Numbered from the stretch's first letter, positions 20,916 to 30,475 are shown. The stretch is 64,000 nucleotides of DNA from Steroidobacter gossypii (GCF_016801985.1 NZ_JAEVLS010000003.1:496001-560000), one strand, 5' to 3'. Numbers and translations: made by a program. The notes: generated by a model not told the origin, from the sequence alone.

Positions 20916-21809
20916 ATGCCAACGTCGAATCGACATCGTGTTCAGTCGTGGGTGAGCGCCGGCAGTCTGGGCCTGCTGCTGACCTGCGCCGCCAGCGTCC
21001 TGGCCCAAAGCAGCCCGGCGGCGAGCGCGCAGAACGCACGCGAAGAGTGCGAGAAAACATTCAAGCCCAGCACCGGCCAGCCGGGCAAGGACGTGGTGTG
21101 GGTGCCGACCAACGATGGGTTGGTGACCCGCATGCTGGAGATGGCGCAGGTCGGCAAAAACGATCTGGTGTATGACCTGGGCGCCGGCGACGGCAAGATC
21201 GCCATCGCGGCGGCCAAACAGTTCGGCGCACGCGCGGTCGGCGTCGAATACAACCCGGACATGGCCCGGCTCGCCCAATGCATGGTCCGCGCCGAAGGCG
21301 TCGGCGAGCGCGTCAACGTCATCCAGGGCGATATCTTCGAGACCGATTTCAGCAAGGCCACCGTGGTCACGCTGTATCTGTTGCCCGAGCTGAATCTGCG
21401 GCTGCGCCCGACGCTTCTGAAGATGAAGCCGGGCACGCGCGTGGTGTCGCATTCTTTTCTGATGGACGACTGGCGGCCGGATGAGAGCTCGGTCTCCACC
21501 GACGGCGCCGCCTATCTCTGGATCGTTCCGGCGGACGTGTCCGGCAAGTGGACCTTCCAACAGCAGGGCGGCAAGGACAGCTTCGAGGTGGAGCTCGCGC
21601 AGGCGTTCCAGAAGCTGAGCGGCACCGCTGGCACAGCGAAACAGGAAATCACCAGCGGCGAGATGCGAGGCTCGCAGATCGAGTTGATGTTCTCCGAAGG
21701 CGACGTGCACACGCGCCTGAAAGGAGAGCTCAAAGGCGACCGGATCGAAGCCGAAGTCACGCGCAACGATAAGACGTCCACCTACATAGGCGCCCGCCGT
21801 AGCTCATGA
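20916..21809 (+). CDS. exported class I SAM-dependent methyltransferase-like protein
   Basis: A 297-residue protein. An N-terminal hydrophobic signal (about residues 12-30, ending SVLAQ) precedes a Rossmann methyltransferase core: VYDLGAGDGKIAIAAAKQFG is motif I, VGVEYN motif II, VIQGDIFETDF motif III, and VVTLYLLPELN follows. The core resembles the FAM173/ATP-synthase-c-subunit lysine methyltransferase group, in which a hydrophobic N-terminus acts as a membrane anchor. About 100 C-terminal residues (from YLWIVPADVSG) form a beta-rich extension. ATG 20916 follows GGAGGAGA. The stop overlaps the permease start (ATGA), indicating coupling. Whether it is periplasmic or anchored facing the cytosol, where SAM is available, is open. 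Confidence 0.75.
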   Translation: MPTSNRHRVQSWVSAGSLGLLLTCAASVLAQSSPAASAQNAREECEKTFKPSTGQPGKDVVWVPTNDGLVTRMLEMAQVGKNDLVYDLGAGDGKIAIAAAKQFGARAVGVEYNPDMARLAQCMVRAEGVGERVNVIQGDIFETDFSKATVVTLYLLPELNLRLRPTLLKMKPGTRVVSHSFLMDDWRPDESSVSTDGAAYLWIVPADVSGKWTFQQQGGKDSFEVELAQAFQKLSGTAGTAKQEITSGEMRGSQIELMFSEGDVHTRLKGELKGDRIEAEVTRNDKTSTYIGARRSS

Positions 21810-23188
21810 GCACCACGTTCGAACGGGAGCGGGGCGCGCCGGAGATTGCGAGCAGTTGGCCAGAGCAGGGCGTCCCCACCCCGACGTTGAGCGTGTTCGA
21901 TGCCACCATGATCACGGTCGGCATCGTGATCGGCGCGGGCATCTTCCAGACGCCGTCGCTGGTGGCCGGCATCGCCGGCTCGCCGACCTCGATGCTCGTG
22001 GCGTGGGTGTTGGGCGGCGTGCTGTCCTTGGTCGGCGCGCTCACGTATGCAGAGCTTGCGACGACTTATCCGAGCGCAGGCGGCGACTATACGTTTCTGA
22101 CTCGCGCCTACGGTCGGAACGTGAGTTTCCTGTTTGCCTGGGCGCGCAGCATGGTGATCTGCACCGGCTCGATTGCGTTGCTGGGTTTCATCCTGGGCGA
22201 TTACCTGTCGCGACTGTTCAGTCTGGGGCCATATTCCTCGGCCCTGTATGCAGCGCTCGCGGTCGTCGTGCTGACGCTGATCAATCTGGTCGGGCTGCGC
22301 GGCTCGTCGCGTTTGCAGAACATCCTGACGTTGCTCGAGATCACCGGCGTGCTGCTGGTCGCCGTCGCCGGAATGACACTGGAACCGGTCGCGCCTGCGA
22401 CCACTGCGATGGCTTCCGAAGGCTCGGGCGCGTTCGGCCTGGCGATGGTGTTCGTGCTGCTCACCTTCGGCGGCTGGAACGAGGCGGCTTATGTGTCGGC
22501 CGAAGTGCGGGGTGGCCCGCGTGCGGTGGTGCGGACGCTGGTGATTTCCATCGGCGTCATCACGCTCGCGTATCTCGTTTTCGTGTTCGGCATATTGCAC
22601 GGTCTGGGCTTCGAGCAGCTGAAGGCAAGTCAGGCGGTGGGCGTGGATGTGATCGAGCGCGCATTCGGCTCGACGGGCGGGCAACTGATCGGCGTGATCG
22701 TCGCGATTGCCGCGCTCACCTCGATGAACTCGACCATGATCGTCGGTGCGCGCAGCAACTACTCGGTGGCTCGGGATTGGCCGACGCTGCGCTTCATGGG
22801 GCAGTGGCAAGGCGAGCGGCATGCGCCCACGGTGGGCTTCATGGTTCAGGCCGCAATCGCGCTCGCGTTAATCGTGTTCGGCGCGCTGGAGAAGGACGGG
22901 TTCTCCACCATGGTGGAGTTCACCGCGCCGGTGTTCTGGTTCTTTTTCATGCTGAGTGGCATCGCGTTGCTGGTCTTGCGGCGCCGAGATCCCGAACGTC
23001 CTCGGCCGTTTCGCGTGCCCTGGTATCCGTTTCTGCCGCTGGTGTTCGTTGCGACCTGCGCGTATCTGCTTTATTCCAGCGTCACGTATGCCCAGTCGCA
23101 AAACGCCAGCTACGTCGCACTGGTGGTGATGATCAGCGGTGCGCTGGTGTTGCTGGCCATCCGAGCTCGCACTCTCAGGGCGTCTTGA
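21806..23188 (+). CDS. APC-family amino acid permease
   Basis: A 460-residue integral membrane protein with about twelve hydrophobic segments. The first helix contains the APC signature around MITVGIVIGAGIFQTPSLVA, and LTYAELATTYPSAGGDYTFL follows in the expected place. It presumably moves an amino acid or polyamine by proton symport or exchange. Its start overlaps the methyltransferase stop, and its end overlaps the convergent ThuA-like gene by 14 bases, so antisense interference at the 3' ends is possible. Substrate not deducible. Confidence 0.88.
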   Translation: MSTTFERERGAPEIASSWPEQGVPTPTLSVFDATMITVGIVIGAGIFQTPSLVAGIAGSPTSMLVAWVLGGVLSLVGALTYAELATTYPSAGGDYTFLTRAYGRNVSFLFAWARSMVICTGSIALLGFILGDYLSRLFSLGPYSSALYAALAVVVLTLINLVGLRGSSRLQNILTLLEITGVLLVAVAGMTLEPVAPATTAMASEGSGAFGLAMVFVLLTFGGWNEAAYVSAEVRGGPRAVVRTLVISIGVITLAYLVFVFGILHGLGFEQLKASQAVGVDVIERAFGSTGGQLIGVIVAIAALTSMNSTMIVGARSNYSVARDWPTLRFMGQWQGERHAPTVGFMVQAAIALALIVFGALEKDGFSTMVEFTAPVFWFFFMLSGIALLVLRRRDPERPRPFRVPWYPFLPLVFVATCAYLLYSSVTYAQSQNASYVALVVMISGALVLLAIRARTLRAS

Positions 23189-23948
23189 GGCCTTTGCCGG
23201 TGGCGGCCCAGTAGATGCCGCCGTACAGGTGGTGCAGGAACTGTTGATCGGAGTAGGTGGCGGGCAAATGTCCCAAGGCGGTGTAGAAAGCACGCCCGCC
23301 ATCGTAGCTTTGATACCAGCTGATCGGATGGAAAGGCGCTTTCTTCGCTTCCGCGCGCCGTTGCTCCGAAGTCTGATACGTCGATTCGTCGACCGACAAC
23401 AGATATTTCAGATCCGGCGAGCGGGACGCATCGAATTCATACCATTCCTCGGTGGCAAGGAAGCGTGGGGCGAAGCGCTCCATGCCGGGAAAGTCGCGGC
23501 TCTCGACCTTGACGGTCGCGGTCTGAATGGCGGGGTGGCGGACGAACATATGGCCTAGCATCTTGTTGTACCAGGGCCATTGATACTCGGTATCGGCCGC
23601 GCTATGCACGCCGACGAAGCCGCCGCCGTTGCGGATATAGCGCTGGAAGATCGCTTGCTGTTCGTCGTTGAGCACGTCGCCCGTGGTCAGCGCGAAGATC
23701 ACCGCCGCGTGCCTGGCGAGCAGGTCGTGCTTGAACAAACGATTGGGATCTTCGGTCCAGAAGACCTCGAAGTGATGCAGCTTGCCCAGCTCGCGAATCG
23801 CACTGACCGCCTCCAGGATCGATTCGTGATGCCAGCCCCCGGTCCTGCTGTAGACCGCGACGCTGAACTGCTGCGCCATCGCGCCCGGCGCGATCGAGCA
23901 ACCCAGTACACCAGCCAACAAGCTCAAGCCAATCTGCAACTGTTTCAT
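23175..23948 (-). CDS. ThuA-like domain protein, exported
   Basis: A 257-residue protein with a signal peptide (MKQLQIGLSLLAGVLGCSIA, cleaved after AMA). The mature part follows the ThuA fold: VYSRTGGWHHESILEAV, HAAVIFALTTGDVLN, RYIRNGGGFVGVHSAADTEY and GHMFVRHP, a class I glutamine-amidotransferase-like family linked to sugar metabolism. HPISWYQSYDGGRAFYTALG near the end is a typical family block. It is probably a periplasmic enzyme or binding protein of unknown reaction. The final codons overlap the permease gene on the other strand. Confidence 0.85.
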   Translation of the reverse strand: MKQLQIGLSLLAGVLGCSIAPGAMAQQFSVAVYSRTGGWHHESILEAVSAIRELGKLHHFEVFWTEDPNRLFKHDLLARHAAVIFALTTGDVLNDEQQAIFQRYIRNGGGFVGVHSAADTEYQWPWYNKMLGHMFVRHPAIQTATVKVESRDFPGMERFAPRFLATEEWYEFDASRSPDLKYLLSVDESTYQTSEQRRAEAKKAPFHPISWYQSYDGGRAFYTALGHLPATYSDQQFLHHLYGGIYWAATGKGLKTP

Positions 23949-23966
23949 GGAACGACCGTGTGCGAG

Positions 23967-24002
23967 GCGACGGCGAGCATCTTGCTCGATCGCATCCGTC
24001 GC
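23967..24002 (-). terminator. nested stem-loop after the TetR gene
   Basis: CGAGCA (23974-23979) pairs with TGCTCG (23983-23988). It is enclosed by GCGACGG (23967-23973) and CCGTCGC (23996-24002), with a seven-base bulge on one side. It starts 25 bases past the TetR stop on the minus strand. Confidence 0.45.
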
Positions 24003-24026
24003 TGGAAGTCCCCTCGTCGGTCGCTC

Positions 24027-24635
24027 CTAGTGCACCTCGAGCGCGCGCTCGACAAAGGTAGTCACCATGCGCGTCAAACGGGCGCGATTGATCTTGGAGT
24101 TGTCGGCGATGGCGGCGTCGACGCCGCCGTGGAACGCATGAAACAACATGACGGCGGTGGAGCGGGGGTGTTCAGCCTTCCACGCGCCGTGCTTTGCGCC
24201 CTCGGTCAACAGATCGGTGAGTTGATCGACCGCGGGGTTGTGGCTCATGGCCTTGCGGTCGTAGTGCTCGATCTCGTGGAAGATCACGTCATGCAGCGCG
24301 ACCTGATCGAGATAACCCTCGATGATGGTCTTCACCCAGACCTGCAGGCGCGCGCGCCATCGATTCGGGCCGCAGCGCTCCATCGCAGCGTCGAGCCGGG
24401 CGCAGAAGTCGTTGACGAAGCGTTCCTGGAGCGCGGTGAGGATGGCTTCCTTGGAAGCGAAGTAGAGATAGAACGTGCCTTTGGCCACGTGCGCCGCGCT
24501 CACGATGTCGTCGATGCTGGTGCCGGCGATGCCCTTGGCGAGAAACAGCCGTTGAGCCGCATCCAGCAACTCCTCACGACGCAACTCCGCTGGCTTGGTG
24601 CGGGGCCGGCCCCGCGCTCTGGCTGGCGCCGTCAC
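24027..24635 (-). CDS. TetR family transcriptional regulator
   Basis: A 202-residue repressor. The helix-turn-helix spans about residues 15-60: REELLDAAQRLFLAKGIAG, then TSIDDIVSAAHVAKGTFYLY and FASKEAILTALQERF, a textbook TetR pattern. A basic leader (ARARGRPRTKPAEL) precedes it. The GTG start shares one base with the TAG stop of the upstream gene (TAGTG), so translation is coupled. It is second in a two-gene unit driven by a promoter whose spacer contains a TetR-type palindrome, which suggests autorepression. The C-terminal ligand pocket gives no clue to the inducer. Confidence 0.88.
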   Translation of the reverse strand: MTAPARARGRPRTKPAELRREELLDAAQRLFLAKGIAGTSIDDIVSAAHVAKGTFYLYFASKEAILTALQERFVNDFCARLDAAMERCGPNRWRARLQVWVKTIIEGYLDQVALHDVIFHEIEHYDRKAMSHNPAVDQLTDLLTEGAKHGAWKAEHPRSTAVMLFHAFHGGVDAAIADNSKINRARLTRMVTTFVERALEVH

Positions 24636-25069
24636 TAAGCGACACCAGCGAGATTGGCTTCGATGGCCGGTCGGTTGATCACGAGCTCGTGCGGGCGGAA
24701 CGCACGCGCTTCGAGCCAGCACAGAGCGGTGCTCACCGAAGCGAACGTGCCGGCAGGCACGCCGAACACCGAGTGCGTGCCGATCTGAGGCACCTTGTGG
24801 AACTGAGCGGCGGGGATGACGGAGGCAAGTCCCATGACATTGCAACGAATCGCTCGTCGCTGACCCTCGAGCCACCAATGCAACCATCGGTCGCGCTCGG
24901 CGAGCAGGGCGCGGTCGCCATTGGGAAAGATCTGCAGGGCGGCGAACGGCTCGTTCCAAGACAGCCAGTCGCGCCAGCGGGCCGCGACATCGCGCAGATC
25001 CTCTGCTTTCCTGGCGCCATCGATGATGGAAACCACCAGGGGCCATTGACTCACGTCATGCTGTGTCAT
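24635..25069 (-). CDS. hypothetical protein co-transcribed with TetR
   Basis: A 144-residue soluble protein not assigned to a family with confidence. It begins MTQHDVSQWPLVVSIIDGA and is rich in Trp (DWLSWNEPFAALQIF, DRWLHWWLEGQRR). The alternation of strands and helices loosely recalls STAS-like proteins that sense or partner regulators, but no motif decides it. It is the first gene of the TetR unit, overlapping the regulator's GTG by one base. Its ATG lies nine bases from a promoter -10, so the mRNA may be leaderless. A role in signal input to the TetR protein is an inference from position only. Confidence 0.65.
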   Translation of the reverse strand: MTQHDVSQWPLVVSIIDGARKAEDLRDVAARWRDWLSWNEPFAALQIFPNGDRALLAERDRWLHWWLEGQRRAIRCNVMGLASVIPAAQFHKVPQIGTHSVFGVPAGTFASVSTALCWLEARAFRPHELVINRPAIEANLAGVA

Positions 25070-25077
25070 GCCGCCAA

Positions 25078-25106
25078 ATAATGACTGGCGGTCAGTCAGT
25101 AGTCAA
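25078..25106 (-). promoter_or_regulatory. promoter with embedded TetR-type operator
   Basis: On the minus strand TTGACT (25106-25101), a 17-base spacer and CATTAT (25083-25078) make a good sigma-70 promoter. The inverted repeat TGACTG-N5-CAGTCA (25082-25098) fills the spacer and touches the -10, where a bound TetR dimer would exclude RNA polymerase. The predicted start is near 25071, two bases before the ATG of the first gene. Confidence 0.7.
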
Positions 25107-25143
25107 GCCAAGTGCGAATGGATCGCATTTGGCGCGATCGGGG

Positions 25144-25175
25144 CGGCCCGTGGTGCGTGGACGCGCCACGGGCCG
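25144..25175. terminator. 14-bp GC hairpin downstream of the chemoreceptor gene
   Basis: Positions 25144-25157 pair with 25162-25175 (13 Watson-Crick pairs and one G-T) around a four-base TGGA loop. It starts eight bases past the chemoreceptor stop and lies upstream of the TetR-unit promoter, so it probably insulates the two units. No T-run. Confidence 0.55.
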
Positions 25176-25182
25176 TGATCGA

Positions 25183-26952
25183 TTAGAACTCCTGCCAGCT
25201 CGAGTCGTCGCCGCTGGCCTTATGATGGACAGGATGTCCGAACGCAGCGGGCGCTTGGACGCGCTGGCGCTGCTCCACAGGAGCTGGGCTCGACCACGCC
25301 GCTTTCGCTGCGGGCTTGCGAGCCGACAGCTTGCGCACCGTGGCGCGCGGGGCGGAGGAAACATTCGAGGTGAACGTCGCAGGCGTCGGCGCTTGATAGC
25401 TGGCGCCGCTGACGGAGAAGAACGACACCTTGTCGACCAGCAGCTGCGCCTGCTGTTCCATCGCCTTGCTCGCCGCGGACGCCTGTTCCACCAACGCGGC
25501 GTTCTGCTGCGTCGTGGTGTCCATCTGGGTCACCGCGGTGTTCACCTGATCGATGCCGCTGGCTTGCTCTTCGCTCGCCGCTGAAATCTCGGCCACGATA
25601 TCCGCCACGCGCTTGACGCTCGCGACGATCTCGTTGAGCGACTTGCCGGACTCATCCACCAGCTCGGTGCCGGCTTTGACCTTGCCCACCGAATCATTGA
25701 TGAGATCTTTGATTTCTTTCGCGGCCGTCGCGCTTCGCTGCGCGAGGGCGCGCACTTCAGTGGCCACCACGGCGAAGCCGCGACCCTGTTCACCCGCGCG
25801 CGCCGCTTCCACCGCGGCGTTCAAGGCGAGCAGGTTGGTCTGGAACGCGATCTCATCGATCACGTCGATGATATCGGCGATGCGCTTGCTCGACTCGTTG
25901 ATCTCGCCCATGGCGCTGACCGCGCGGCCCACCACGTTGCCGCCGCGGTCGGCCTGTTCACGCGCGCCGACGGCGAGCTGACTGGCCTGACGGGCGTTAT
26001 CGGCGTTTTGTTTCACCGTGGCGGTCATCTCTTCCATGGAGGAAGCGGTTTCTTCGAGCGCCGAGGCCTGTTCCTGCGTGCGCTGGCTCAGGTCGTCATT
26101 GCCACTGGAGAGCTGACGGGCCGCCGAGCCCACCGAGTCGGCGCCCATTCGCACCGAGCCCACGATGTCGCTCAACTTGTTGTCCATGTCCTGCATGGCG
26201 CGCAACAGCCGGCCGAACTCGTCTTGCGTGCTGATGTCGATGCGATTGCCGAGTTGGCCGCGAGCAATGCGCTCGGCGGTGTCGACCGCGGATTTCAGCG
26301 AGCTCATCATCGAGCGGATCAGCATCATGCCGAGCACGGCCCCCATGCCTCCGGCAATCGCCATCGCCAACCAGGAGATGAGCATCGCGCGGCGGTTCGC
26401 GGCGGCGCTGGCTGCGTTGGCAGCCTCGGCCATCTTTTCTTGATGAGCGGACAGCTCGTCGCCGGCGCCCACCATGTTTTCAATCGCCGGGTGCAACTCT
26501 GCGACGCGCATCCGGCGGGCGCCTTCCAGATCGCCGGACCTGAGCGTATCGACCGTGCGCTTGCGCACCTCGCGATACTTCTCGCCCAGCTGCATGAATT
26601 CGTCCGCGAGGGCTTCTTCTTCGGCGTCCGCTTTGGTCGCCTTGTACTTGGCCCACAGCTCATCCACCGTCTTGGTGGCGTTTTTCTGGACTTCTTCGTA
26701 TTGGCGGAAGGACTCTGCATCGCCGGTCATCAGCGCTACGTCGATGGCGCGGACACTGTCGCGGCGAGAGGCGGCGAGCCTGTGTATGTAATTCGCGGCC
26801 AGCAGTCGATCGCGATAGATCTCCTCCATCTGGGCACTGGAATTGCTCAGTGCGCGTTGGCCCAACAGCCCCACCACCACCATGGCGGCAGCCATCAGAC
26901 CCAGGGTCAGGAACAGGCGTGCTTTGACGCTCAACTTCTGCATGATCAGCAT
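25183..26952 (-). CDS. methyl-accepting chemotaxis protein with C-terminal WxxF tether
   Basis: A 589-residue chemoreceptor. An N-terminal membrane helix ([20 protein letters not shown]) precedes a four-helix-bundle periplasmic sensor of about 150 residues. The second membrane helix is [20 protein letters not shown], followed by HAMP and a long signalling coil with the conserved hairpin tip [20 protein letters not shown] and [18 protein letters not shown]. The last residues, DDSSWQEF, match the xWxxF pentapeptide that tethers CheR and CheB. ATG 26952 or 26943 could start it. No che genes are nearby, so it is an orphan receptor; ligand unknown. Confidence 0.92.
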   Translation of the reverse strand: MLIMQKLSVKARLFLTLGLMAAAMVVVGLLGQRALSNSSAQMEEIYRDRLLAANYIHRLAASRRDSVRAIDVALMTGDAESFRQYEEVQKNATKTVDELWAKYKATKADAEEEALADEFMQLGEKYREVRKRTVDTLRSGDLEGARRMRVAELHPAIENMVGAGDELSAHQEKMAEAANAASAAANRRAMLISWLAMAIAGGMGAVLGMMLIRSMMSSLKSAVDTAERIARGQLGNRIDISTQDEFGRLLRAMQDMDNKLSDIVGSVRMGADSVGSAARQLSSGNDDLSQRTQEQASALEETASSMEEMTATVKQNADNARQASQLAVGAREQADRGGNVVGRAVSAMGEINESSKRIADIIDVIDEIAFQTNLLALNAAVEAARAGEQGRGFAVVATEVRALAQRSATAAKEIKDLINDSVGKVKAGTELVDESGKSLNEIVASVKRVADIVAEISAASEEQASGIDQVNTAVTQMDTTTQQNAALVEQASAASKAMEQQAQLLVDKVSFFSVSGASYQAPTPATFTSNVSSAPRATVRKLSARKPAAKAAWSSPAPVEQRQRVQAPAAFGHPVHHKASGDDSSWQEF

Positions 26953-27177
26953 TACTCGGGGAAGGACACGACTGGAACGCGGCAATGGACACGATCCAAA
27001 CGGCGCGGATGGTGGCGCGCCGCCCCCAGGAATTCTCAACGTGCAAGTCACTTTCCGCAGATTCATGGTCGGTCTGAGCGGCGCCTTGCGACTGCCCCCC
27101 ATCGGGCCATTGCAAGCCGCCGAAGAAGCGTCCAGGCTGTCGGCAAAGTCACGGCGCGGGTAGGCGTGGGAGCGAAT

Positions 27178-28824
27178 ATGAGCAGCGTTCGGCAAGACCT
27201 GGCGGTGCCGTTGCTGGGCACGATGATGGTGGCCTGGGCGATGCAGGCGTCGCCGGCGCTCGCCGCCGAGCATGAGCAGCATGCGCTGGGCAAAGTGGAG
27301 TTTCCGATCTCGTGCTCACCGCCGGCGCAGGCGCAGTTCAATCAGGCGATGGCGCTGCTTCATCACATGACTTATCCGCAAGCGCGAGAAGCATTCGAGA
27401 GAACCATCGAGATCGAGCCGGCCTGCGCCATGGCGCATTGGGGCGTTGCCATGACCTTGTTTCAGCCGCTCTGGCCGACGCGCCCGAACGCGGCGGCATT
27501 GGCGCGGGGTTGGGAGGAGGTGCGGAAAGCCAAGGCGTTACAGGCGAGTGGGCGCGAGCGGCGGTTCATCGCGGCGGCCGAAGCGTTCTTTACCGAGCCC
27601 GACTCGCACGAATATTGGGTGCGCATTCATCGCTGGGCCGTTGCTTCCAGGCAAGCTTACGAAGTCCTGCCCGGCGATGACGAAGCAGCGCTGTTCTACG
27701 CGCTGTCACATCTTGCAACCGCGCCACCGACCGCCAGCTCTCGCGAGCACGCCGACCAGGCCGCCGAAATCCTGCTGAAGGTGTATGAGAAGCAGCCGGA
27801 TCATCCGGGCGCCATGCACTATCTGGTGCACGCCAACGATGTGCCCGGTCGCGAACGCGAGTTGTTGGAGGTCACGCGAAAGTACGACGCCATCGCGCCC
27901 AACAATCCCCACGCACTACACATGCCCACTCATATCTATACGCGCTTGGGCGACTGGAGCCGCGTCATCAAGGGGAATCTGCGGGCCGCCGACGCCTCGT
28001 TGCTGCACCCGGCGGGTGAGCGGGGCGAGCTGGTCTGGGATGAATTCGCTCACGCGATCGAATATCTGATGTATGCCTACTTGCAACAGGGCGCGGACAC
28101 GCACGCTGCCGAACAACTCAGCCGGTTGCAAAGCACGCAGCGCATGGAGCCGACATTCAAAACCGCGTTTCATCTAGCCTCCACGCAGGCTCGCTACGCC
28201 CTGGAGCGCCGTGCATGGAACGAAGCGATGAAGATCCAACCGCGCACGCCGGCCTGGCTCGACTGGGATCGTTACATGTGGGCCGAAGCCATCGCGCAGT
28301 TCGCTCGCGGACTCGGCGCCGCCCGCCTTGGAAACAAGCAGGAGGCGGCGCGCGCGATCCAACGTCTCGCTGAACTCGAAGGCGTCGCGCGTCGCGCCGG
28401 CGAAGATTTGTTTGCTCGAAGCATCAAGGTCCTGCACCTGGAGCTGACGGCCTGGTCTACGCACGCGCACGGCCAATCCGCGCGGAGCGTCGAGATCATG
28501 CGTGAGGCGGCGGAGCTCGAGCGAGCGACGCCGAAGCATGCCGTGACGCCAGGTCCAACGCTGCCTGCCTTGGAGCAACTGGGAGATTTGCTCAGCGAGC
28601 AGAACAAGCCGGCCGAGGCGCTCAGCGCCTATCAGAGCTCGCTGAAATCCTTCCCCCGGCGCTTCAACAGCCTGCTTGGCGCTGCCGAGGCGGCACGAAA
28701 ATCCGGGGACTCGACCCAGGCGCGCGCCTTCTATGCGGAGTTGCTCGACGTGGCGGCGCCTGATTCATCGCGGCCTCAAGTCAAAGAAGCTCGCCGATAC
28801 GTCGCTGCGGGTTCACTTCCCTGA
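27178..28824 (+). CDS. exported tetratricopeptide-repeat protein
   Basis: A 548-residue protein with a signal peptide (hydrophobic to about residue 28, ending SPALAAE) and TPR-like helical repeats throughout, for instance [20 protein letters not shown] and [20 protein letters not shown]. The central block [20 protein letters not shown] and [15 protein letters not shown] carries conserved His residues (HYLVH, HMPTHIY) that could bind metal. ATG 27178 has GGGAG upstream. It diverges from the chemoreceptor and its last 12 bases overlap the convergent exonuclease gene. A periplasmic scaffold or metal-binding role is inferred, not shown. Confidence 0.75.
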   Translation: MSSVRQDLAVPLLGTMMVAWAMQASPALAAEHEQHALGKVEFPISCSPPAQAQFNQAMALLHHMTYPQAREAFERTIEIEPACAMAHWGVAMTLFQPLWPTRPNAAALARGWEEVRKAKALQASGRERRFIAAAEAFFTEPDSHEYWVRIHRWAVASRQAYEVLPGDDEAALFYALSHLATAPPTASSREHADQAAEILLKVYEKQPDHPGAMHYLVHANDVPGRERELLEVTRKYDAIAPNNPHALHMPTHIYTRLGDWSRVIKGNLRAADASLLHPAGERGELVWDEFAHAIEYLMYAYLQQGADTHAAEQLSRLQSTQRMEPTFKTAFHLASTQARYALERRAWNEAMKIQPRTPAWLDWDRYMWAEAIAQFARGLGAARLGNKQEAARAIQRLAELEGVARRAGEDLFARSIKVLHLELTAWSTHAHGQSARSVEIMREAAELERATPKHAVTPGPTLPALEQLGDLLSEQNKPAEALSAYQSSLKSFPRRFNSLLGAAEAARKSGDSTQARAFYAELLDVAAPDSSRPQVKEARRYVAAGSLP

Positions 28825-29652
28825 GCCGAGCTTCGCCGCCGCCTTTCGAACGCGATCCAACAATCGCGCATCGCCCGATTGCTCCGCATAAGTTGCGAAC
28901 TCGGGCGTCGGTCCGCGCCATTCGAGCGCGTCGACGCTATCAAACAACGGCGCATCGGTGCGCAGCGTGGCCAGCCGCTTGAACAACAACGCGAGCTCGT
29001 ACCGCTCGCCGAGCGAGCCGGCGGGGAAGGCTTCGATCGGTCCATGTTTATTGAGCAGACGCGCGGCGCTCACCTTGCCAATGCCTTCGAGCCCGGGATA
29101 ACCATCCGCCGCATCGCCGACCAGCGCGAGAAAATCCGGAATCAGCGCCGGCGGCACGCCGAACTTCTCCTGCACCCCCTGCGCATTGCGCATCTGCTTG
29201 CTCTTGCGATCCATCTGCACGATTCGATCTTCGCGCACGCACTGGGCGAGATCCTTGTCCGGCGTCCAGATGCAAACTTTCTGAACGCGCTCATCGCGAG
29301 CGGCGAGGTGCGCGGCCGAGGCGAGCGCATCGTCCGCCTCGAGCTCCACCATTGGCCAGGTCGCCACGCCCATCGCCTTCAATGCCTGCTCGAGCGGGTG
29401 GAACTGTGCCCACAGCGCCGGCTCGATGCCATCGCCGGTCTTGTAGCCGGGCCACAGCTCGTTTCTGAAAGATTCGATCACGTGATCGGTGGCCACGCCG
29501 AGGTGAGTTGCGCCTTGCTCGATCAGCTCCAGCACCGTGTGCAGCACGCCATTGGCGGCGCCGAGCGGCTTGTCCTGGCCCTTGTTGAATCGGCGCAAGC
29601 CATAGAAATGACGAAACAACTCGTACGTGCCGTCGACCAGGTGAATGATCAT
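28813..29652 (-). CDS. 5'-3' exonuclease, FEN/PolI N-terminal-like
   Basis: A 279-residue nuclease like the isolated 5'-nuclease domain of DNA polymerase I (ExoIX/Xni-type). Metal-site acidic residues appear in order: HLVDGTYELFR (D7), VELEADDALASAAH, WTPDKDLAQ, and LVGDAADGYPGLEGIGKVSAARLL, the last also forming the helix-hairpin-helix DNA-binding element. It probably trims flaps or RNA primers. ATG 29652 is chosen because the preceding 20 codons do not fit the family. It is convergent with the TPR gene. Confidence 0.88.
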   Translation of the reverse strand: MIIHLVDGTYELFRHFYGLRRFNKGQDKPLGAANGVLHTVLELIEQGATHLGVATDHVIESFRNELWPGYKTGDGIEPALWAQFHPLEQALKAMGVATWPMVELEADDALASAAHLAARDERVQKVCIWTPDKDLAQCVREDRIVQMDRKSKQMRNAQGVQEKFGVPPALIPDFLALVGDAADGYPGLEGIGKVSAARLLNKHGPIEAFPAGSLGERYELALLFKRLATLRTDAPLFDSVDALEWRGPTPEFATYAEQSGDARLLDRVRKAAAKLGSGK

Positions 29653-29809
29653 GCGCGCGCCTGTGGAGGATTGGAGGAGTAGTCTGACATGCGCGCCCGA
29701 TCCCGTCGCCACGTCTGCGCGATCCGATCATTTGCCCGCTCGCGGGCAAGAAGCGGCGGTGATCGCTCGATGCGTGCTACCTTACGCGCGACTTTGGACA
29801 ACGCGCTGG

Positions 29810-30475
29810 ATGACTGATTTGGATGCTCTGTTTCAGGGCCGCTCGTTCGCGGCGCTCCTGTTCGATATGGACGGCACGCTGCTGAGCTCGATCGAGGCGG
29901 CCGAAAGAGTCTGGACCCGCTGGGCCGCGCAGTTCGGCATCGACGCTCGGACTTTTTTACCGGATATCCACGGACGACGCGCGGTCGACTCGGTGCGACG
30001 CCTGAATATTCCTGGCGTGGATCCGGAAGCCGAAGCGGAGGCGATCACACTCGCCGAAATTGAAGATGTCGCAGGCGTGCACGCAATCCCCGGCGCGCGC
30101 GAGTTTGTGGCGACGCTGCCGAAAGATCGGTGGGCCATCGTCACCTCGGCGCCGCGTGCGCTTGCAGTTCGTCGCCTGGAAGCCGCGGGGATTGCTGCGC
30201 CGGAGGTGTTCATCACCGCCGAAGATATTCCGCGCGGCAAGCCTGATCCGGCGTGTTATCAACTCGCCGCACGCAAACTGGGCTGGACCGCGGATGATTG
30301 CGCCGTGTTCGAAGACGCGCCTGCCGGCATTCGGGCAGGCGAGGCGGCGGGAGCTGCGGTCGTCGTCATCACCGCCACTCATCAGCATCCGTTCGAGACG
30401 CCTCACCCGACGCGTGCGGATTTCAGGAGCTTGCATGCCAGCGTGCGCGACGACGGCCGTCTACAGCTTCGATGA
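29810..30475 (+). CDS. HAD-superfamily phosphatase (subfamily IA)
   Basis: A 221-residue hydrolase with all four HAD motifs: LLFDMDGTLLSS (I, nucleophile Asp), IVTSAPRALAVRRLEAAG (II), DIPRGKPDPACYQLAARKLG (III, Lys) and CAVFEDAPAGIRAG (IV). The helical cap after motif I (IHGRRAVDSVRRLNIPG) resembles sugar-phosphatases such as GppA/YfbT-type glycerol- or hexitol-phosphatases. ATG 29810 gives the normal family N-terminus (MTDLDALFQGRSFAALLFDM); the frame upstream is not conserved. It stands alone; the likely substrate is a sugar phosphate. Confidence 0.88.
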   Translation: MTDLDALFQGRSFAALLFDMDGTLLSSIEAAERVWTRWAAQFGIDARTFLPDIHGRRAVDSVRRLNIPGVDPEAEAEAITLAEIEDVAGVHAIPGAREFVATLPKDRWAIVTSAPRALAVRRLEAAGIAAPEVFITAEDIPRGKPDPACYQLAARKLGWTADDCAVFEDAPAGIRAGEAAGAAVVVITATHQHPFETPHPTRADFRSLHASVRDDGRLQLR

